Positions 10,821-20,493 of a DNA stretch of 64,000 nt are shown in pieces. Source of the DNA: Hyphomonadaceae bacterium (GTDB taxonomy: Bacteria > Pseudomonadota > Alphaproteobacteria > Caulobacterales > Hyphomonadaceae); assembly GCA_022844345.1 (NCBI GenBank), contig JALHLU010000011.1, forward strand, positions 62,001 to 126,000, written 5' to 3'. The position numbers were made by a program, and so were the translations under genes. Every line of letters begins with the position of its first letter. Position 1 is the first letter of the stretch. The notes under the pieces are model-generated. The model was not told the DNA's origin. It worked only from the letters and a program-made list of their open reading frames with translations, and did no database searches.

Positions 10821-10915
10821 TAGCGGCCTTCGTGACGGGCCAGTGTTCCGCCGCGCCGGAATGGCGTCTGGCGAACATTCGCGTTGCGCAAGGCATTTCG
10901 ATAGAGATTTTTCGG

Positions 10916-10941
10916 GCCTTTTTCCCGGCAGGGAAAAAGGC
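10916..10941 (+). promoter_or_regulatory. rpsM leader hairpin
   Basis: A perfect 11-bp inverted repeat (10916-10926 with 10931-10941) has a GGCA loop. It stands 8 nt upstream of the rpsM Shine-Dalgarno AGGAG (10950-10954). A U-tract is lacking after it, so it is not an ordinary terminator. Its place in the alpha-operon leader suggests autogenous control by a ribosomal protein, as S4 does in E. coli, but this structure is simpler than that pseudoknot. Confidence 0.6.
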
Positions 10942-10960
10942 GGACGTTCAGGAGAGGCAC

Positions 10961-11329
10961 TTGGCCCGTATTGCAGGCGTAAACCTTCCGACCGGGAAGC
11001 GCGTTGAAGTCGCGCTGACCTACATTCATGGCATTGGCCCGTCCAAGGCCAAGGAAATCGTCGGCAAGCTGGGCATCGAGCCGGCTCGTCGCATCAACCA
11101 GCTGACCGACGGCGAGGTTCTCAAGATCCGCGAGACGATCGATGCGGATTACCTCGTCGAGGGCGACCTTCGCCGTGAAGTCGCGATGAACATCAAGCGC
11201 CTGATGGACCTGGGTTGCTATCGCGGCCTGCGTCACCGCAAGGGCCTGCCGGTCCGCGGCCAGCGCACCCATACCAACGCCCGCACGCGCAAAGGCCCCG
11301 CTAAGGCCATCGCCGGCAAGAAGAAATAG
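10961..11329 (+). CDS. rpsM: 30S ribosomal protein S13 (TTG start)
   Basis: S13 (122 residues) lies in the 30S head and contacts tRNA. The first residues, [20 protein letters not shown], and the C-terminal [16 protein letters not shown] are diagnostic. No ATG or GTG fits the N-terminus. The TTG at 10961 gives the family start exactly and has AGGAGAGG just upstream. A rare start codon in a ribosomal gene may form part of translational control together with the leader hairpin. Confidence 0.95.
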   Translation: MARIAGVNLPTGKRVEVALTYIHGIGPSKAKEIVGKLGIEPARRINQLTDGEVLKIRETIDADYLVEGDLRREVAMNIKRLMDLGCYRGLRHRKGLPVRGQRTHTNARTRKGPAKAIAGKKK

Positions 11330-11337
11330 GATAGATC

Positions 11338-11739
11338 ATGGCGCGCGAAGCTGCTGGCGACAAAGGCCGGGTCAAGAAACGGGAACGCAAGAATATCGCG
11401 TCGGGCGTTGCCCACGTGAATGCGTCCTTCAACAACACCATCATCACGATTACCGACGCGCAGGGCAACACGATCTCCTGGTCGTCCGCCGGCACGATGG
11501 GCTTCAAGGGCTCGCGCAAGTCGACGCCGTATGCCGCCCAGGTTGCGGCCGAAGACGCTGGCAAGAAGGCGATGGAACACGGCATGCGCACGCTGGAAGT
11601 GCTCGTGCATGGCCCGGGTTCGGGCCGCGAGTCGGCGCTGCGCGCCCTCCAGGCCGTCGGCTTCACTGTCACGACGATTCACGACACCACCGCCGTCCCG
11701 CACAACGGCTGCCGCCCGCCGAAGCGCCGCCGCGTCTAA
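11338..11739 (+). CDS. rpsK: 30S ribosomal protein S11
   Basis: This encodes a full 133-residue S11 of the 30S platform. [30 protein letters not shown] and the terminal [12 protein letters not shown] are diagnostic. It starts 8 nt after rpsM. Confidence 0.97.
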   Translation: MAREAAGDKGRVKKRERKNIASGVAHVNASFNNTIITITDAQGNTISWSSAGTMGFKGSRKSTPYAAQVAAEDAGKKAMEHGMRTLEVLVHGPGSGRESALRALQAVGFTVTTIHDTTAVPHNGCRPPKRRRV

Positions 11740-11787
11740 GACGCGTTACGTCCGTATCGGTCTGGCAATACTGAAGAGGTTCTATCC

Positions 11788-12825
11788 ATGGCGATGTCCG
11801 CCGGTTCGGTGAACGACAAGAACTGGAAAGACCTGATCCGCCCCAACCGTCCGGTTGTTGAGCATGATCGGGATCCCCAGCGCAAAGCGAAACTCGTGAT
11901 CGAGCCGCTCGAGCGTGGCTTCGGCACGACGCTGGGCAACGCCCTGCGCCGCGTGCTGTTGTCGTCGCTTCAGGGCGCGGCCATCACGGGCGTGCAGATT
12001 GACGGCGTCGTCCACGAGTTCTCGTCCATTCCGGGCGTTCGTGAAGACGTCACCGACATCGTGCTGAACCTGAAGCGCGTCGCGATCCGGATGGTTTCGG
12101 ATACGCCTAAGCGTATGATGCTCAAGGCTTCGGGAGCCGGCCCGGTTCGCGCCGGCCAGATCGAGGTGTCAAGCGACATCGAGATACTCAACCCAGACCA
12201 CATCATCTGCCACCTCGACGAGGGCGCGGATCTCCGCATGGAATTCACGGTTGCGACCGGCAAGGGCTATGTCCCGGCTGACCGCAACCGTCCGGACGAC
12301 GCCCCGCTGGGCTATATCCCGATCGACTCCATCTTCTCGCCGGTCGAGCGCGTGGGCGTGCTCGTCGAAGACACCCGCGCCGGCCAGGTGCTGGACTATG
12401 ACAAGCTGACACTCGACATCCAGACGGATGGTTCGGTGACGCCGGAGAACGCGGTCGCTTATGCCGCGCGTATCCTGCAGGACCAGCTGCAACTGCTCAT
12501 CACGTTTGACGAGCCGGTCGCAGCTTCTTCCTCCGACGACGAGCCGGATCTGGGCTTCAACCCGGTGCTGCTCAAGAAGGTGGACGAGCTCGAGCTTTCG
12601 GTTCGTTCGGCCAACTGCCTGCGCAACGACAACATCGTCTACATCGGCGACCTCATCCAGAAGTCGGAAGCGGAAATGCTCCGTACTCCAAACTTCGGAC
12701 GCAAGTCGCTCAACGAGATCAAGGAAGTGCTCGCCTCGATGGGCCTCCACCTCGGCATGGACGTTCCGTCCTGGCCGCCGGAGAACATCGAAGAGCTCGC
12801 CAAGAAATACGAAGACCACACCTGA
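11788..12825 (+). CDS. rpoA: DNA-directed RNA polymerase alpha subunit
   Basis: RpoA (345 residues) scaffolds RNA polymerase assembly and binds UP elements and activators. The N-terminal domain shows [21 protein letters not shown] (about residues 34-54). The C-terminal domain shows [15 protein letters not shown] and [16 protein letters not shown]. rpsD, which lies in this operon in gammaproteobacteria, is absent here, as is usual in alphaproteobacteria. Confidence 0.98.
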   Translation: MAMSAGSVNDKNWKDLIRPNRPVVEHDRDPQRKAKLVIEPLERGFGTTLGNALRRVLLSSLQGAAITGVQIDGVVHEFSSIPGVREDVTDIVLNLKRVAIRMVSDTPKRMMLKASGAGPVRAGQIEVSSDIEILNPDHIICHLDEGADLRMEFTVATGKGYVPADRNRPDDAPLGYIPIDSIFSPVERVGVLVEDTRAGQVLDYDKLTLDIQTDGSVTPENAVAYAARILQDQLQLLITFDEPVAASSSDDEPDLGFNPVLLKKVDELELSVRSANCLRNDNIVYIGDLIQKSEAEMLRTPNFGRKSLNEIKEVLASMGLHLGMDVPSWPPENIEELAKKYEDHT

Positions 12826-12861
12826 TTATAAGGAGCGGCCCCGCAAGGGCCGGCTAGTCAC

Positions 12862-13284
12862 ATGCGCCACGGTTTCGCGCTCCGCAAACTCAACCGCACG
12901 CACTCCCACCGGAAGGCGATGTTCGCCAACATGTCGGGTGCGCTGATCCGCCACGAGCAGATCACGACCACGCTGCCGAAAGCCAAAGAGCTCAAGGCCG
13001 TCGTCGACAAGCTGATCACGCTTGGCAAGAAGGGTGGCCTTTCCAACCGTCGCCTCGCTGCCTCGCAGCTCAAGGAAGACGATGTGGTCGTCAAGCTGTT
13101 CGACACGCTGGCCGAACGCTACAAGACCCGCAGCGGCGGTTACACCCGCGTCCTCAAGGCGGGGTTCCGCCATGGCGACAACGCGCCGTTGGCGATCATC
13201 GAGCTGGTCGATCGCGATGTCGACGCCAAAGGCGCTGTCGATCGCGCCCGTCTCGAAGCTGCTGCCGAGGCTGGCGACGAGTAA
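12862..13284 (+). CDS. rplQ: 50S ribosomal protein L17
   Basis: L17 (140 residues) closes the operon. [17 protein letters not shown] at the N-terminus is diagnostic, and [25 protein letters not shown] follows near residue 95. The short upstream spacer holds a GGCCC/GGGCC hairpin. A strong terminator follows at 13311. Confidence 0.97.
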   Translation: MRHGFALRKLNRTHSHRKAMFANMSGALIRHEQITTTLPKAKELKAVVDKLITLGKKGGLSNRRLAASQLKEDDVVVKLFDTLAERYKTRSGGYTRVLKAGFRHGDNAPLAIIELVDRDVDAKGAVDRARLEAAAEAGDE

Positions 13285-13310
13285 TTCTACCGATCCGAAT
13301 GGATTGCCGA

Positions 13311-13344
13311 AGGCCGCCCTCAAACGGGCGGCCTTTTGCTTTTG
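13311..13344 (+). terminator. rho-independent terminator after rplQ
   Basis: A 9-bp GC-rich stem (13311-13319 with 13326-13334) has a 6-nt loop and is followed by TTTGCTTTT. It ends the ribosomal alpha operon 27 nt after the rplQ stop. Confidence 0.85.
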
Positions 13345-13472
13345 GTGGAAACCGGGACCTGCTTTCAAGGCCTTGTTTGCGCCGAATTCTGCGCCTTACT
13401 TCACAAAATACCAGCGCGGCGCCGACACGCATCGCGCCGGGCGTGCTTGAGGCTAGGCGTGGAGTGACCGGC

Positions 13473-14966
13473 ATGAACCGCCAGAACATCATCCTCGTGG
13501 CGTCCGCTGCGATTGCTACGGCGCTTGCGATGCTGGCGGTGCCTGCGATCGGCCAGCTGGCCAATCAGGCGCCAACGGCCGCCGTTTCCGGCCCTGCGCC
13601 GGATCCCGCTCCCCAGGACCGCGTCGTTCCCGAAAGCGCGGCGGCCGTCCAGCAATCTTACGCTCCCATAGTGAAGCGCACAGCGCCCGCCGTCGTGAAC
13701 GTTTACTCCAGCGTGAACATCACGCGCTCGAACTGCCCCTACGCCAGCGATCCAATGTGGGCGTTCCTCTATTGCGGCAACAACACCCAGACGCGCAGCG
13801 AGAAGGTCGACAACTCCCTCGGCTCGGGCGTGATTGTTGGCGCGGATGGCGTGATCGTCACCAACCTCCACGTCGTTGAGCAGGGGCAGGAGTTCCGCGT
13901 GGCCCTGGCCGACCGCCGCGAGTTCCCGGCCGAACTCGTGATGAAGGACTCGAAGACGGACCTCGCCGTGCTTCGTATCGACACCAAGGGCGAAAGCCTC
14001 CCGACACTCGATTTCGCCGACACGCGCGGACTTGCGGTTGGCGATCTCGTGCTCGCCATCGGCAACCCGTTTGGCGTCGGGCAGACGGTCACCAGCGGCA
14101 TCGTCTCGGCGATTGCGCGGACCGACGTTGGCATCTCCGACTTCTCATCGTTCATCCAGACCGACGCTTCGATCAACCCGGGCAACTCGGGCGGCGCCCT
14201 GGTCGATATGCAGGGCCGGCTGGTTGGCGTGAACACGCTGATCTTTTCCCGCGGCGGCGGCTCCAACGGCGTTGGCTTTGCGATCCCGTCTGAAATGGTG
14301 AAGCGGGTTGTGGATGCGGCGGTGCATGGCGGCTCGCTGGTGCGCCCGTGGCTGGGCGCCAAAGGCACAACCATCGACAGCACGAAGGCGGCAGCTCTGG
14401 GGCTCGACCGTCCGCGCGGTGTCCTGATCGCGGCCGTTTATGCCGGCGGTCCAGCTGACAAGGCGGGTCTCAAGGAGGGTGATGTCGTTCTCACGGTCGA
14501 TGGCCGCGAGGTGTTCGACGATCGCGGCATGAAATTCATCGCGGCCACCAAGGCCGAGGGTGAGACGGCCACGCTCTCCGTCCTGCGCAACGGCAAGCCG
14601 CGCGAAATCTCCGTCCGCATGGCCGCGCCTCCGGGCGCATCGAAGGCGGAAGTGGTGCAGGTCAGTGGGCAGAACCCGTTCACGGGCGCCGTGGTGGCGG
14701 AACTGTCGCCGGCGCTGGCCGAGGAGCTTGGCCTCGATGCGTTCAACGGCGGCATGTGGGTCTACAGCGTTCCGCCGCGCACCATCGCCCGCAATGTCGG
14801 GTTCCAGCCGGGCGACATCATTCGCGAGATCAATGGCGCGACCATCCGAACGAAAGCCGATTTCGAAGGCGCCGTGCGGAAGGCGGAGGCCAATCCGCCG
14901 GCCACCTGGCGCCTGGCGACCGAGCGCAACGGCCAGCGCATCGAGTCGGAATTGCGGGGCCGCTGA
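13473..14966 (+). CDS. DegP/DegQ-like periplasmic serine protease (Do family)
   Basis: This 497-residue HtrA-type protease is for quality control in the periplasm. An N-terminal hydrophobic segment (residues 5-30) is a signal peptide or anchor. The trypsin-like triad is visible: His in VTNLHVVEQ, Asp in SKTDLAVL, Ser in NPGNSGGALVD. Two PDZ domains follow, the first with GGPADKAGLKEGDVVLTVDG and the second with VGFQPGDIIREING. The start is the ATG at 13473; the frame is open upstream without homology. It lies between the ribosomal operon and rarA. Confidence 0.93.
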   Translation: MNRQNIILVASAAIATALAMLAVPAIGQLANQAPTAAVSGPAPDPAPQDRVVPESAAAVQQSYAPIVKRTAPAVVNVYSSVNITRSNCPYASDPMWAFLYCGNNTQTRSEKVDNSLGSGVIVGADGVIVTNLHVVEQGQEFRVALADRREFPAELVMKDSKTDLAVLRIDTKGESLPTLDFADTRGLAVGDLVLAIGNPFGVGQTVTSGIVSAIARTDVGISDFSSFIQTDASINPGNSGGALVDMQGRLVGVNTLIFSRGGGSNGVGFAIPSEMVKRVVDAAVHGGSLVRPWLGAKGTTIDSTKAAALGLDRPRGVLIAAVYAGGPADKAGLKEGDVVLTVDGREVFDDRGMKFIAATKAEGETATLSVLRNGKPREISVRMAAPPGASKAEVVQVSGQNPFTGAVVAELSPALAEELGLDAFNGGMWVYSVPPRTIARNVGFQPGDIIREINGATIRTKADFEGAVRKAEANPPATWRLATERNGQRIESELRGR

Positions 14967-15005
14967 TCGCTTCACGGCGTCGCTCTGGCGCGCTAGACCG
15001 GTTGC

Positions 15006-16313
15006 GTGAGCGATCTGTTTTCAGCCGCCGGACTTACCGAGGAAGCGCCCCGTCCGCTGGCCGACAGGTTGCGCCCGGAAACCATCGAGGATGTGGTCGG
15101 GCAGGATCATCTGCTGGGACCTGAAGGCCCGATCGGGCGCATGCTGGCGCAGGGACGGCTCGCGAGCCTGATCCTGTGGGGCCCGCCGGGGGTGGGAAAA
15201 ACAACAATTGCCCGCCTGCTGGCGAAGCGCGCTGGCCTCGAATTCGAACAGCTCTCGGCGATCTTCTCGGGTGTGAAGGACCTGCGCGCCGTTTTCGAGA
15301 AGGCCGAGGGCCGCCGCGCGACAGGCAAGGGAACGCTTCTGTTCGTGGACGAGATCCACCGCTTCAACCGTGCGCAGCAGGATGGCTTCCTGCCGTTTGT
15401 GGAGCGCGGGGTCGTCACCCTGGTTGGCGCCACAACCGAAAACCCCAGCTTCGAACTCAATGGCGCGTTACTCTCGCGCACGCAGGTCATGGTGTTGAAG
15501 CGCCTCGACGACGCCGCGCTTGGCAAGCTGCTGGCGCGCGCCGAGGCGCACTTGGAGAGGCCAGCGCCGCTGACCGAGGATGGCCGCGCTGCTTTGATGG
15601 CGATGGCGGATGGCGACGGGCGATACTTCCTGAACCTGGTGGAGGAAGTGTTCTCCTGGGGACGTTCGCAAGCGATCGACGCCAACAGTCTGATGGCCGC
15701 GCTTCAGAAACGTGCGCCCGCCTATGACAAGGATCGCGAGGAGCACTACAATCTTATTTCCGCCTGGCACAAGGCGACGCGCGGGTCTGATCCGGACGCA
15801 GCGCTCTACTGGTTCTGCCGCATGCTGGAAGGCGGTGAAGACCCGCTGTTCCTGGCGCGGCGCATGATCCGCGCGGCGAGCGAGGACATCGGCCTTGCTG
15901 ACCCCACCGCGCTGATGATCTGCAACGAGGCGGCGGCCGCGTACGAACGGCTCGGATCACCCGAGGGCGAACTGGCGCTGGCGCAGGCGGTGATCCATCT
16001 CGCCACCGCGCCGAAATCCAACGCGGCCTATGCGGCCTACAAGGCGGCGCGCGCAGCGGCGCGTGAGACGGGGTCGCTGGCGCCGCCATCGCACATCCTC
16101 AATGCGCCGACCAAGATGATGAAGCAGCTCGGCTATGGCGCGGGATATCAATACGACCACGACGCCGAGGGACAGTTCTCCGGCCAGAACTATTTCCCCG
16201 ATGGCATGGAGCGGCAGAGCTTCTACCAGCCCAAGGGCGCCGGCCGCGAGGCGCCAATCCGCGAGCGGCTTGACCTGTGGGCGAAGCGGCGCGCCGAGCG
16301 TTCAGATGACTAA
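15006..16313 (+). CDS. rarA: replication-associated recombination protein A (MgsA-type AAA+ ATPase)
   Basis: RarA (435 residues) acts at stalled replication forks. The AAA+ core shows Walker A GPPGVGKTT (about residue 59), Walker B LFVDEIHRFN, and sensor GATTENPSFELN. The C-terminal part has the family ending GYGAGYQYDHD and QNYFPD. Translation starts at the GTG at 15006. It overlaps the next pseudouridine synthase gene by 8 nt. Confidence 0.95.
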   Translation: MSDLFSAAGLTEEAPRPLADRLRPETIEDVVGQDHLLGPEGPIGRMLAQGRLASLILWGPPGVGKTTIARLLAKRAGLEFEQLSAIFSGVKDLRAVFEKAEGRRATGKGTLLFVDEIHRFNRAQQDGFLPFVERGVVTLVGATTENPSFELNGALLSRTQVMVLKRLDDAALGKLLARAEAHLERPAPLTEDGRAALMAMADGDGRYFLNLVEEVFSWGRSQAIDANSLMAALQKRAPAYDKDREEHYNLISAWHKATRGSDPDAALYWFCRMLEGGEDPLFLARRMIRAASEDIGLADPTALMICNEAAAAYERLGSPEGELALAQAVIHLATAPKSNAAYAAYKAARAAARETGSLAPPSHILNAPTKMMKQLGYGAGYQYDHDAEGQFSGQNYFPDGMERQSFYQPKGAGREAPIRERLDLWAKRRAERSDD

Positions 16314-17088
16314 AGGCGTCAAGCGCAACTACGAGGCCATGCCGGTGTCTGAAGAGGACGCCGCCTATGTGCGTGCGCTGGTGATCCATGAGGACAGCGG
16401 CATCCTCGCCTTCAACAAGCCCTCGGGGCTGCCAGTTCAGACGCGCAATCCGGATGATCGCACGCTGGATCGGCTGATGGCGGCGTTCGCCCGGTCGAAC
16501 GGCAAGCGGCCGCGCCTGGTTCACCGGCTGGATGCTCAGACCTCCGGCGTGATCGTCGCCGCCAAGACCCAGCCGGCGGCTGCGGCATTGAGCCAGGCGT
16601 TTGCTGACCGCCTTGTCAGCAAGACGTATCTTGCCATCGTTTCCGGTTCGCCGTTCCCGGAGGGCGAGACGGAGTTTTCGATGCCCCTTTCGCGCCATAT
16701 CGCGCGGCCCGGGCTTGAACTCATGCGCGCCTCGCGGCCGGGAGATCAGCAGAAGCAGGCGGCGGTCACGCGGTGGCGGACGCTTTCCTCAAACGGCGAC
16801 ACCCACCTGTTGGCGGTGGAGCCTCTCACGGGCCGCATGCACCAGATCAGGGTGCATCTGTCGATCGAAGGCCGGCCCATCCTGGGCGATCCTTACTATG
16901 GCGGCGCGAGCACCCTGCAGGGAGAGGCTGTGCCCCGCCTGATGCTGCATGCGGCCAGCCTGGATTTTCCCCACCCAACCGCCGGCGGCCGCATCGTGAT
17001 TAACGCGCCGCCGCCGGAGGATTTCCTGTCCGTACTTTCGGCCGCAGGGCTCGAAATGCCCGCTGATCTGGCTTCCGGGGCCGGTTAG
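16306..17088 (+). CDS. RluA-family pseudouridine synthase (no S4 domain)
   Basis: This 260-residue enzyme converts uridine to pseudouridine in RNA; the target site is unknown. The catalytic motif HRLDAQTSGVIVAAK contains the active-site aspartate (about residue 75). GRMHQIRVHLSIEGRPILGDPYYG is the C-terminal family block. Unlike the RluC-like protein 0.4 kb downstream it has no S4 RNA-binding domain. The ATG at 16306 overlaps the end of rarA. Confidence 0.9.
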   Translation: MTKGVKRNYEAMPVSEEDAAYVRALVIHEDSGILAFNKPSGLPVQTRNPDDRTLDRLMAAFARSNGKRPRLVHRLDAQTSGVIVAAKTQPAAAALSQAFADRLVSKTYLAIVSGSPFPEGETEFSMPLSRHIARPGLELMRASRPGDQQKQAAVTRWRTLSSNGDTHLLAVEPLTGRMHQIRVHLSIEGRPILGDPYYGGASTLQGEAVPRLMLHAASLDFPHPTAGGRIVINAPPPEDFLSVLSAAGLEMPADLASGAG

Positions 17089-17106
17089 CCCTATGGACGG
17101 GGCGAC

Positions 17107-17484
17107 ATGTCCAACTTTCTTCTCGTAGCCCTCGGAGGCGGCCTTGGCGCCGCTGGCCGGTATGGCGTTTCACTGGCGATGCCGATGAAGCCCGGCGAAT
17201 GGCCGTGGGCGACGTTCAGCATCAATGTGCTGGGCAGCCTCGCCATCGGCGTGCTGGCAGGATGGCTGTCGACGCGCGGCGAAGCGGGTGAGCCGTGGCG
17301 CCTGTTCCTTGGCGTCGGCGTGCTGGGTGGGTTCACGACATTCTCGGCCTACTCGCTTGAGACCCTGCGGATGATTGAACGGGGCGAATGGCCGATGGCC
17401 GGACTTTACGCGCTGGGCTCCGTTGCGGCCGGGCTGGCTGCGGTGGCCATCGGCGCGGAAATCGCAAAGCGGGTAGCGATATGA
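17107..17484 (+). CDS. crcB: fluoride channel CrcB/Fluc
   Basis: This 125-residue inner-membrane protein forms dimeric channels that export fluoride. Four hydrophobic helices are visible, with the GGGLGAAGRYG start, NVLGSLAIG, and GGFTTFSAYSLET blocks that line the pore. It sits between two pseudouridine synthase genes and overlaps the second (ATGA). The 18-nt upstream spacer is too short for a fluoride riboswitch. Confidence 0.95.
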   Translation: MSNFLLVALGGGLGAAGRYGVSLAMPMKPGEWPWATFSINVLGSLAIGVLAGWLSTRGEAGEPWRLFLGVGVLGGFTTFSAYSLETLRMIERGEWPMAGLYALGSVAAGLAAVAIGAEIAKRVAI

Positions 17485-18506
17485 GCTGGAACGCCGGGCA
17501 GGTCGTCAACCTCAACGTCGAAGCGGACGAGGACGATACGCGCCTTGATCGCTGGCTGAAGCGCAAGTTCCATGGCCTGAGCCAGATCCAGATCGAGAAG
17601 GCGCTGCGCAAGGGCGAGATCCGCGTTGATGGCGCGCGGGCGAAGTCGAACACGCGGGTGAAAGCTGGGCAGACTGTGCGCGTGCCGCCGATGGCGCCGC
17701 CGCCGGGCGCTGAGGATGGTGAAGATCGTCCACGCGCAAAGGTGAAATCATCCGACGCAGACATGATGCGTGCGCTGGTGATCTACGAAGATGACGAGGT
17801 CATCGCGCTCAACAAGCCCGCCGGAATCGCGGTTCAGGGCGGCACGGGCACGACGCGCCACATCGACGCTCTGTCGCGTGCGCTGGTGCCTGACACTGCA
17901 GAGAAGCCGCGACTGGTTCACCGGCTCGACCGCGACACGTCTGGCGTGCTTGTGCTCGCAAAGACGGTGGGTTCGGCAAACCGGCTGAGCATGCTGTTCC
18001 GGTCACGCGAGCTCGACAAGATCTACTGGGCGGTGACGCTTGGCGTGCCGCATCCCACAAGCGGAGACATCCGCAGCTATATGATCAAATCGACGGGGCC
18101 GGGCGACGACAAGGAAAAGATGCGGCTGTCGACGCAGAGCGAAAAGGGCGCGGTTCATGCCCTCACGCTTTATTCTGTGGTGCAGAATGCTGGGCGGAAA
18201 GCTGCCTGGGTGGCGCTGAAGCCCGAAACCGGACGAACCCACCAGCTTCGTTTCCACATGGCCGAGATCGGCTGCGCAATCGTGGGCGATCGCAAGTACA
18301 CCTGCGATCGTGAAATGCCACAGGGTCTGGCGGATGGACTGCACCTTCACGCGCGGGCCCTTCGTCTTCCCAATCCCGGCGGCCCTCCGATCGAGATCGT
18401 CGCCGAGTTGCCCGCGCACATGGAAAAGACGTTTGAGGTGCTGGGCTTCGAGACGTCGACGGTTGATGACTTTTTCGATCTGCGGAAGCCAAGGCGGAAG
18501 CGGTAA
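17481..18506 (+). CDS. rluC: 23S rRNA pseudouridine synthase, RluC-like
   Basis: This 341-residue protein has an N-terminal S4 domain (TRLDRWLKRKFHGLSQIQIEK to VRVPP, residues about 16-76) and an RluA-type catalytic domain with HRLDRDTSGVLVLAK (about residue 145). RluC modifies three uridines of 23S rRNA in E. coli. The ATG at 17481 overlaps the crcB stop. The assignment to RluC instead of RluD is by domain similarity. Confidence 0.88.
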   Translation: MSWNAGQVVNLNVEADEDDTRLDRWLKRKFHGLSQIQIEKALRKGEIRVDGARAKSNTRVKAGQTVRVPPMAPPPGAEDGEDRPRAKVKSSDADMMRALVIYEDDEVIALNKPAGIAVQGGTGTTRHIDALSRALVPDTAEKPRLVHRLDRDTSGVLVLAKTVGSANRLSMLFRSRELDKIYWAVTLGVPHPTSGDIRSYMIKSTGPGDDKEKMRLSTQSEKGAVHALTLYSVVQNAGRKAAWVALKPETGRTHQLRFHMAEIGCAIVGDRKYTCDREMPQGLADGLHLHARALRLPNPGGPPIEIVAELPAHMEKTFEVLGFETSTVDDFFDLRKPRRKR

Positions 18507-18519
18507 CGGGAGGTCGTCC

Positions 18520-19257
18520 ATGGAGTATGCCAAGGGCGTCAAAGGTGAGATCGACCAGCGGCCGAAGCGGTTCTACGCGGCCGTGGAAATCGCGACAGGT
18601 GATGAAGGTTGGGTCGTGACGCTGGATGGCCGCGCGCTTCGTACGCCGGGCGGCAAGCGGTTGCACCTGCCGACGGAAAAACTCGCGCAGCTGCTGGCGG
18701 ACGAGTGGAAGGCGCAAGCTGAACGCATCGACCTTGCCTCGATGTACAACACGCGGCGCGCCTATGGCGTGAGCGAGCGGCCGGCGGAAATCCGGGCGGG
18801 CCTGATCGAGCAGGTGGTTCGTTTCGCGGGCACTGATCTTGTCTGCTATCTGGCTGATCGCCCGGCGGACCTGCGGACGAGGCAGGAGGCGGCCTGGGCG
18901 CCGTGGCGGATGTGGGCCGAGCAGGCGCATGGGCTGAGGCTTGTGGCGGTTTCAGGTATCCTGCCGGTCAACCAGTCGGCGCAGTCGCTGCAGGCTCTGC
19001 GATCGCATGCGAGTGCGCTGGATGATTTCCGGCTTGATGGGCTTATTGCCGCCGTGTCGCTGTGTGGGTCGGCCGTGCTGGGGCTTGCAGTGGAGCAGCG
19101 CAGGCTGACGGCGATTGATGCATTCGAGCTTTCTCGGGTGGATGAAGCTTATCAGATCGAGAAATGGGGAGAGGACGCCGAGGCCGCAAGACGCACCGCG
19201 AACCAACGCCTTGAGGCACAGGCGCTGGACGCGTGGTTCGCGGCGTTGAGCGCCTAG
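18520..19257 (+). CDS. ATP12-family F1-ATPase assembly chaperone
   Basis: Atp12 binds free alpha subunits of F1-ATPase during assembly; it is found in alphaproteobacteria and mitochondria. The 245-residue protein shows FYAAVEI, VTLDGRALRTPGGKRLHLPT (about residues 30-49) and LADEWKAQAERIDLASM. The start ATG at 18520 follows CGGGAGGTCGTCC. Its TAG stop shares a CTAG with the stop of the convergent kinase-like gene. Confidence 0.92.
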   Translation: MEYAKGVKGEIDQRPKRFYAAVEIATGDEGWVVTLDGRALRTPGGKRLHLPTEKLAQLLADEWKAQAERIDLASMYNTRRAYGVSERPAEIRAGLIEQVVRFAGTDLVCYLADRPADLRTRQEAAWAPWRMWAEQAHGLRLVAVSGILPVNQSAQSLQALRSHASALDDFRLDGLIAAVSLCGSAVLGLAVEQRRLTAIDAFELSRVDEAYQIEKWGEDAEAARRTANQRLEAQALDAWFAALSA

Positions 19258-20336
19258 ACCATTCCGGCGCGCTGGGCGCAGGCATAGGCGAACTGGGCGA
19301 GCGGGGCGACGCGGCCTTCGTTCTGGGCGGCGGCGGCATTGCTGGCCGTGCCATCGCGGACGCGGCCGACGATGCCCTGCAGGATGCCGGCGAGGCGGAA
19401 GGCGTTGTACGCGAAATAATAGTCGAGCTCGGGAAGGCCCTTGCGGCCGGTGAGTTCGCAGTAGCGGGCGACGTATTGGTCCTTGCTCGGGATGCCATAG
19501 CCGGGCTGGTGCACGACGCCCGCGATCGAGGGGCGTTGCGGATCGGACGAGGGCATTTCCCACGACATCAGGTGATAGGTGAAGTCGGCCAGCGGATCGC
19601 CGAGCGTGGAGAGCTCCCAGTCGAGGACTGCGATGACTTTCGGCTCGGTGGGATGGAGGACCATGTTGTCGATGCGGTAGTCGCCGTGGACGATGGTCGT
19701 GGTCTCGCCCGGCGGGATGTTCCTCGGCAGCCAGTCGATCAGCTTGTCCATCTCGGGGATCTTGGCTGTCTCGGACATCTGGTATTGCTTGGTCCAGCGA
19801 TGGATCTGGCGGGCGACGTAATCGCCCTCCTTGCCGAAGCCCTCGAGGCCGGCTCGCCTCCAGTCGACATTGTGGAGCGCGGCGAAGGTGGAGAGCTTGG
19901 CGTCAAAGATCGCGGCGCGTTGGGCCGGCGTGTAGTCCGGCAGGGTCGCGTCCCAGAGGATGCGGCCTTCAACCATGTCCATCACATAGAACATCGTGCC
20001 GGTGACGCTTTCGTCCTCGCAGAGGCCGTAGGGCTTGGCGACCGGGAAGCCGAGCGGATGGAGGGCCGCGATCACGCGATACTCGCGATCAACGGCGTGG
20101 GCGGAGGGCAGCAGCTTGCCCGGCGGCTTGCGGCGCATGACGTATTTCTTGGTGGGCGTGATGAGCTGGTAGGTCGGGTTGGACTGGCCGCCCTTGAACT
20201 GGCGCACCGTGAGCGGGCCTTTGTAACCCTCGACATTGGCTTCCATCCACGCGGCGAGTTTTGCTTCCTCGAACCGGTGGCTTTCGGCGACTTCCTTGGT
20301 GCCGGAGAAGAGATCGGTGGGGTTTGCGTCAGACAT
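19254..20336 (-). CDS. phosphotransferase family protein (ACAD10/choline-kinase-like)
   Basis: This 360-residue protein has the aminoglycoside phosphotransferase fold. FKGGQSNPTY and YVMRRKPPG form the N-lobe, with VHGDYRIDNMV as the catalytic loop and VLDWELSTLGDPLADF as the metal-binding segment. The closest known class is the kinase-like domain of ACAD10/11, which acts on 4-hydroxyacyl-CoA in beta-oxidation. I chose the ATG at 20336 over one 54 nt upstream. The substrate is unproven. Confidence 0.88.
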   Translation of the reverse strand: MSDANPTDLFSGTKEVAESHRFEEAKLAAWMEANVEGYKGPLTVRQFKGGQSNPTYQLITPTKKYVMRRKPPGKLLPSAHAVDREYRVIAALHPLGFPVAKPYGLCEDESVTGTMFYVMDMVEGRILWDATLPDYTPAQRAAIFDAKLSTFAALHNVDWRRAGLEGFGKEGDYVARQIHRWTKQYQMSETAKIPEMDKLIDWLPRNIPPGETTTIVHGDYRIDNMVLHPTEPKVIAVLDWELSTLGDPLADFTYHLMSWEMPSSDPQRPSIAGVVHQPGYGIPSKDQYVARYCELTGRKGLPELDYYFAYNAFRLAGILQGIVGRVRDGTASNAAAAQNEGRVAPLAQFAYACAQRAGMV

Positions 20337-20493
20337 GTCAGGCCCTGGCTGTTTCATCCCGGCGGCCGCATCGTTGGCGGTCCGCTGCACTGCTCTCCTT
20401 GACCCCGCGATGGCAGATAGTCAAACCTGTTCGTATCGCGCGCGACCCATGCCTTGGGTTCGGGCCGCTCCCAATGGGGCGAGGGGAAAATCC

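Noticed and set aside
17089-17106. Fluoride riboswitch upstream of crcB
   Set aside because: The spacer is only 18 nt and shows no riboswitch core.
19233-20402. 389-codon plus-strand frame
   Set aside because: Shadow of the phosphotransferase-family gene, whose kinase motifs are on the minus strand.
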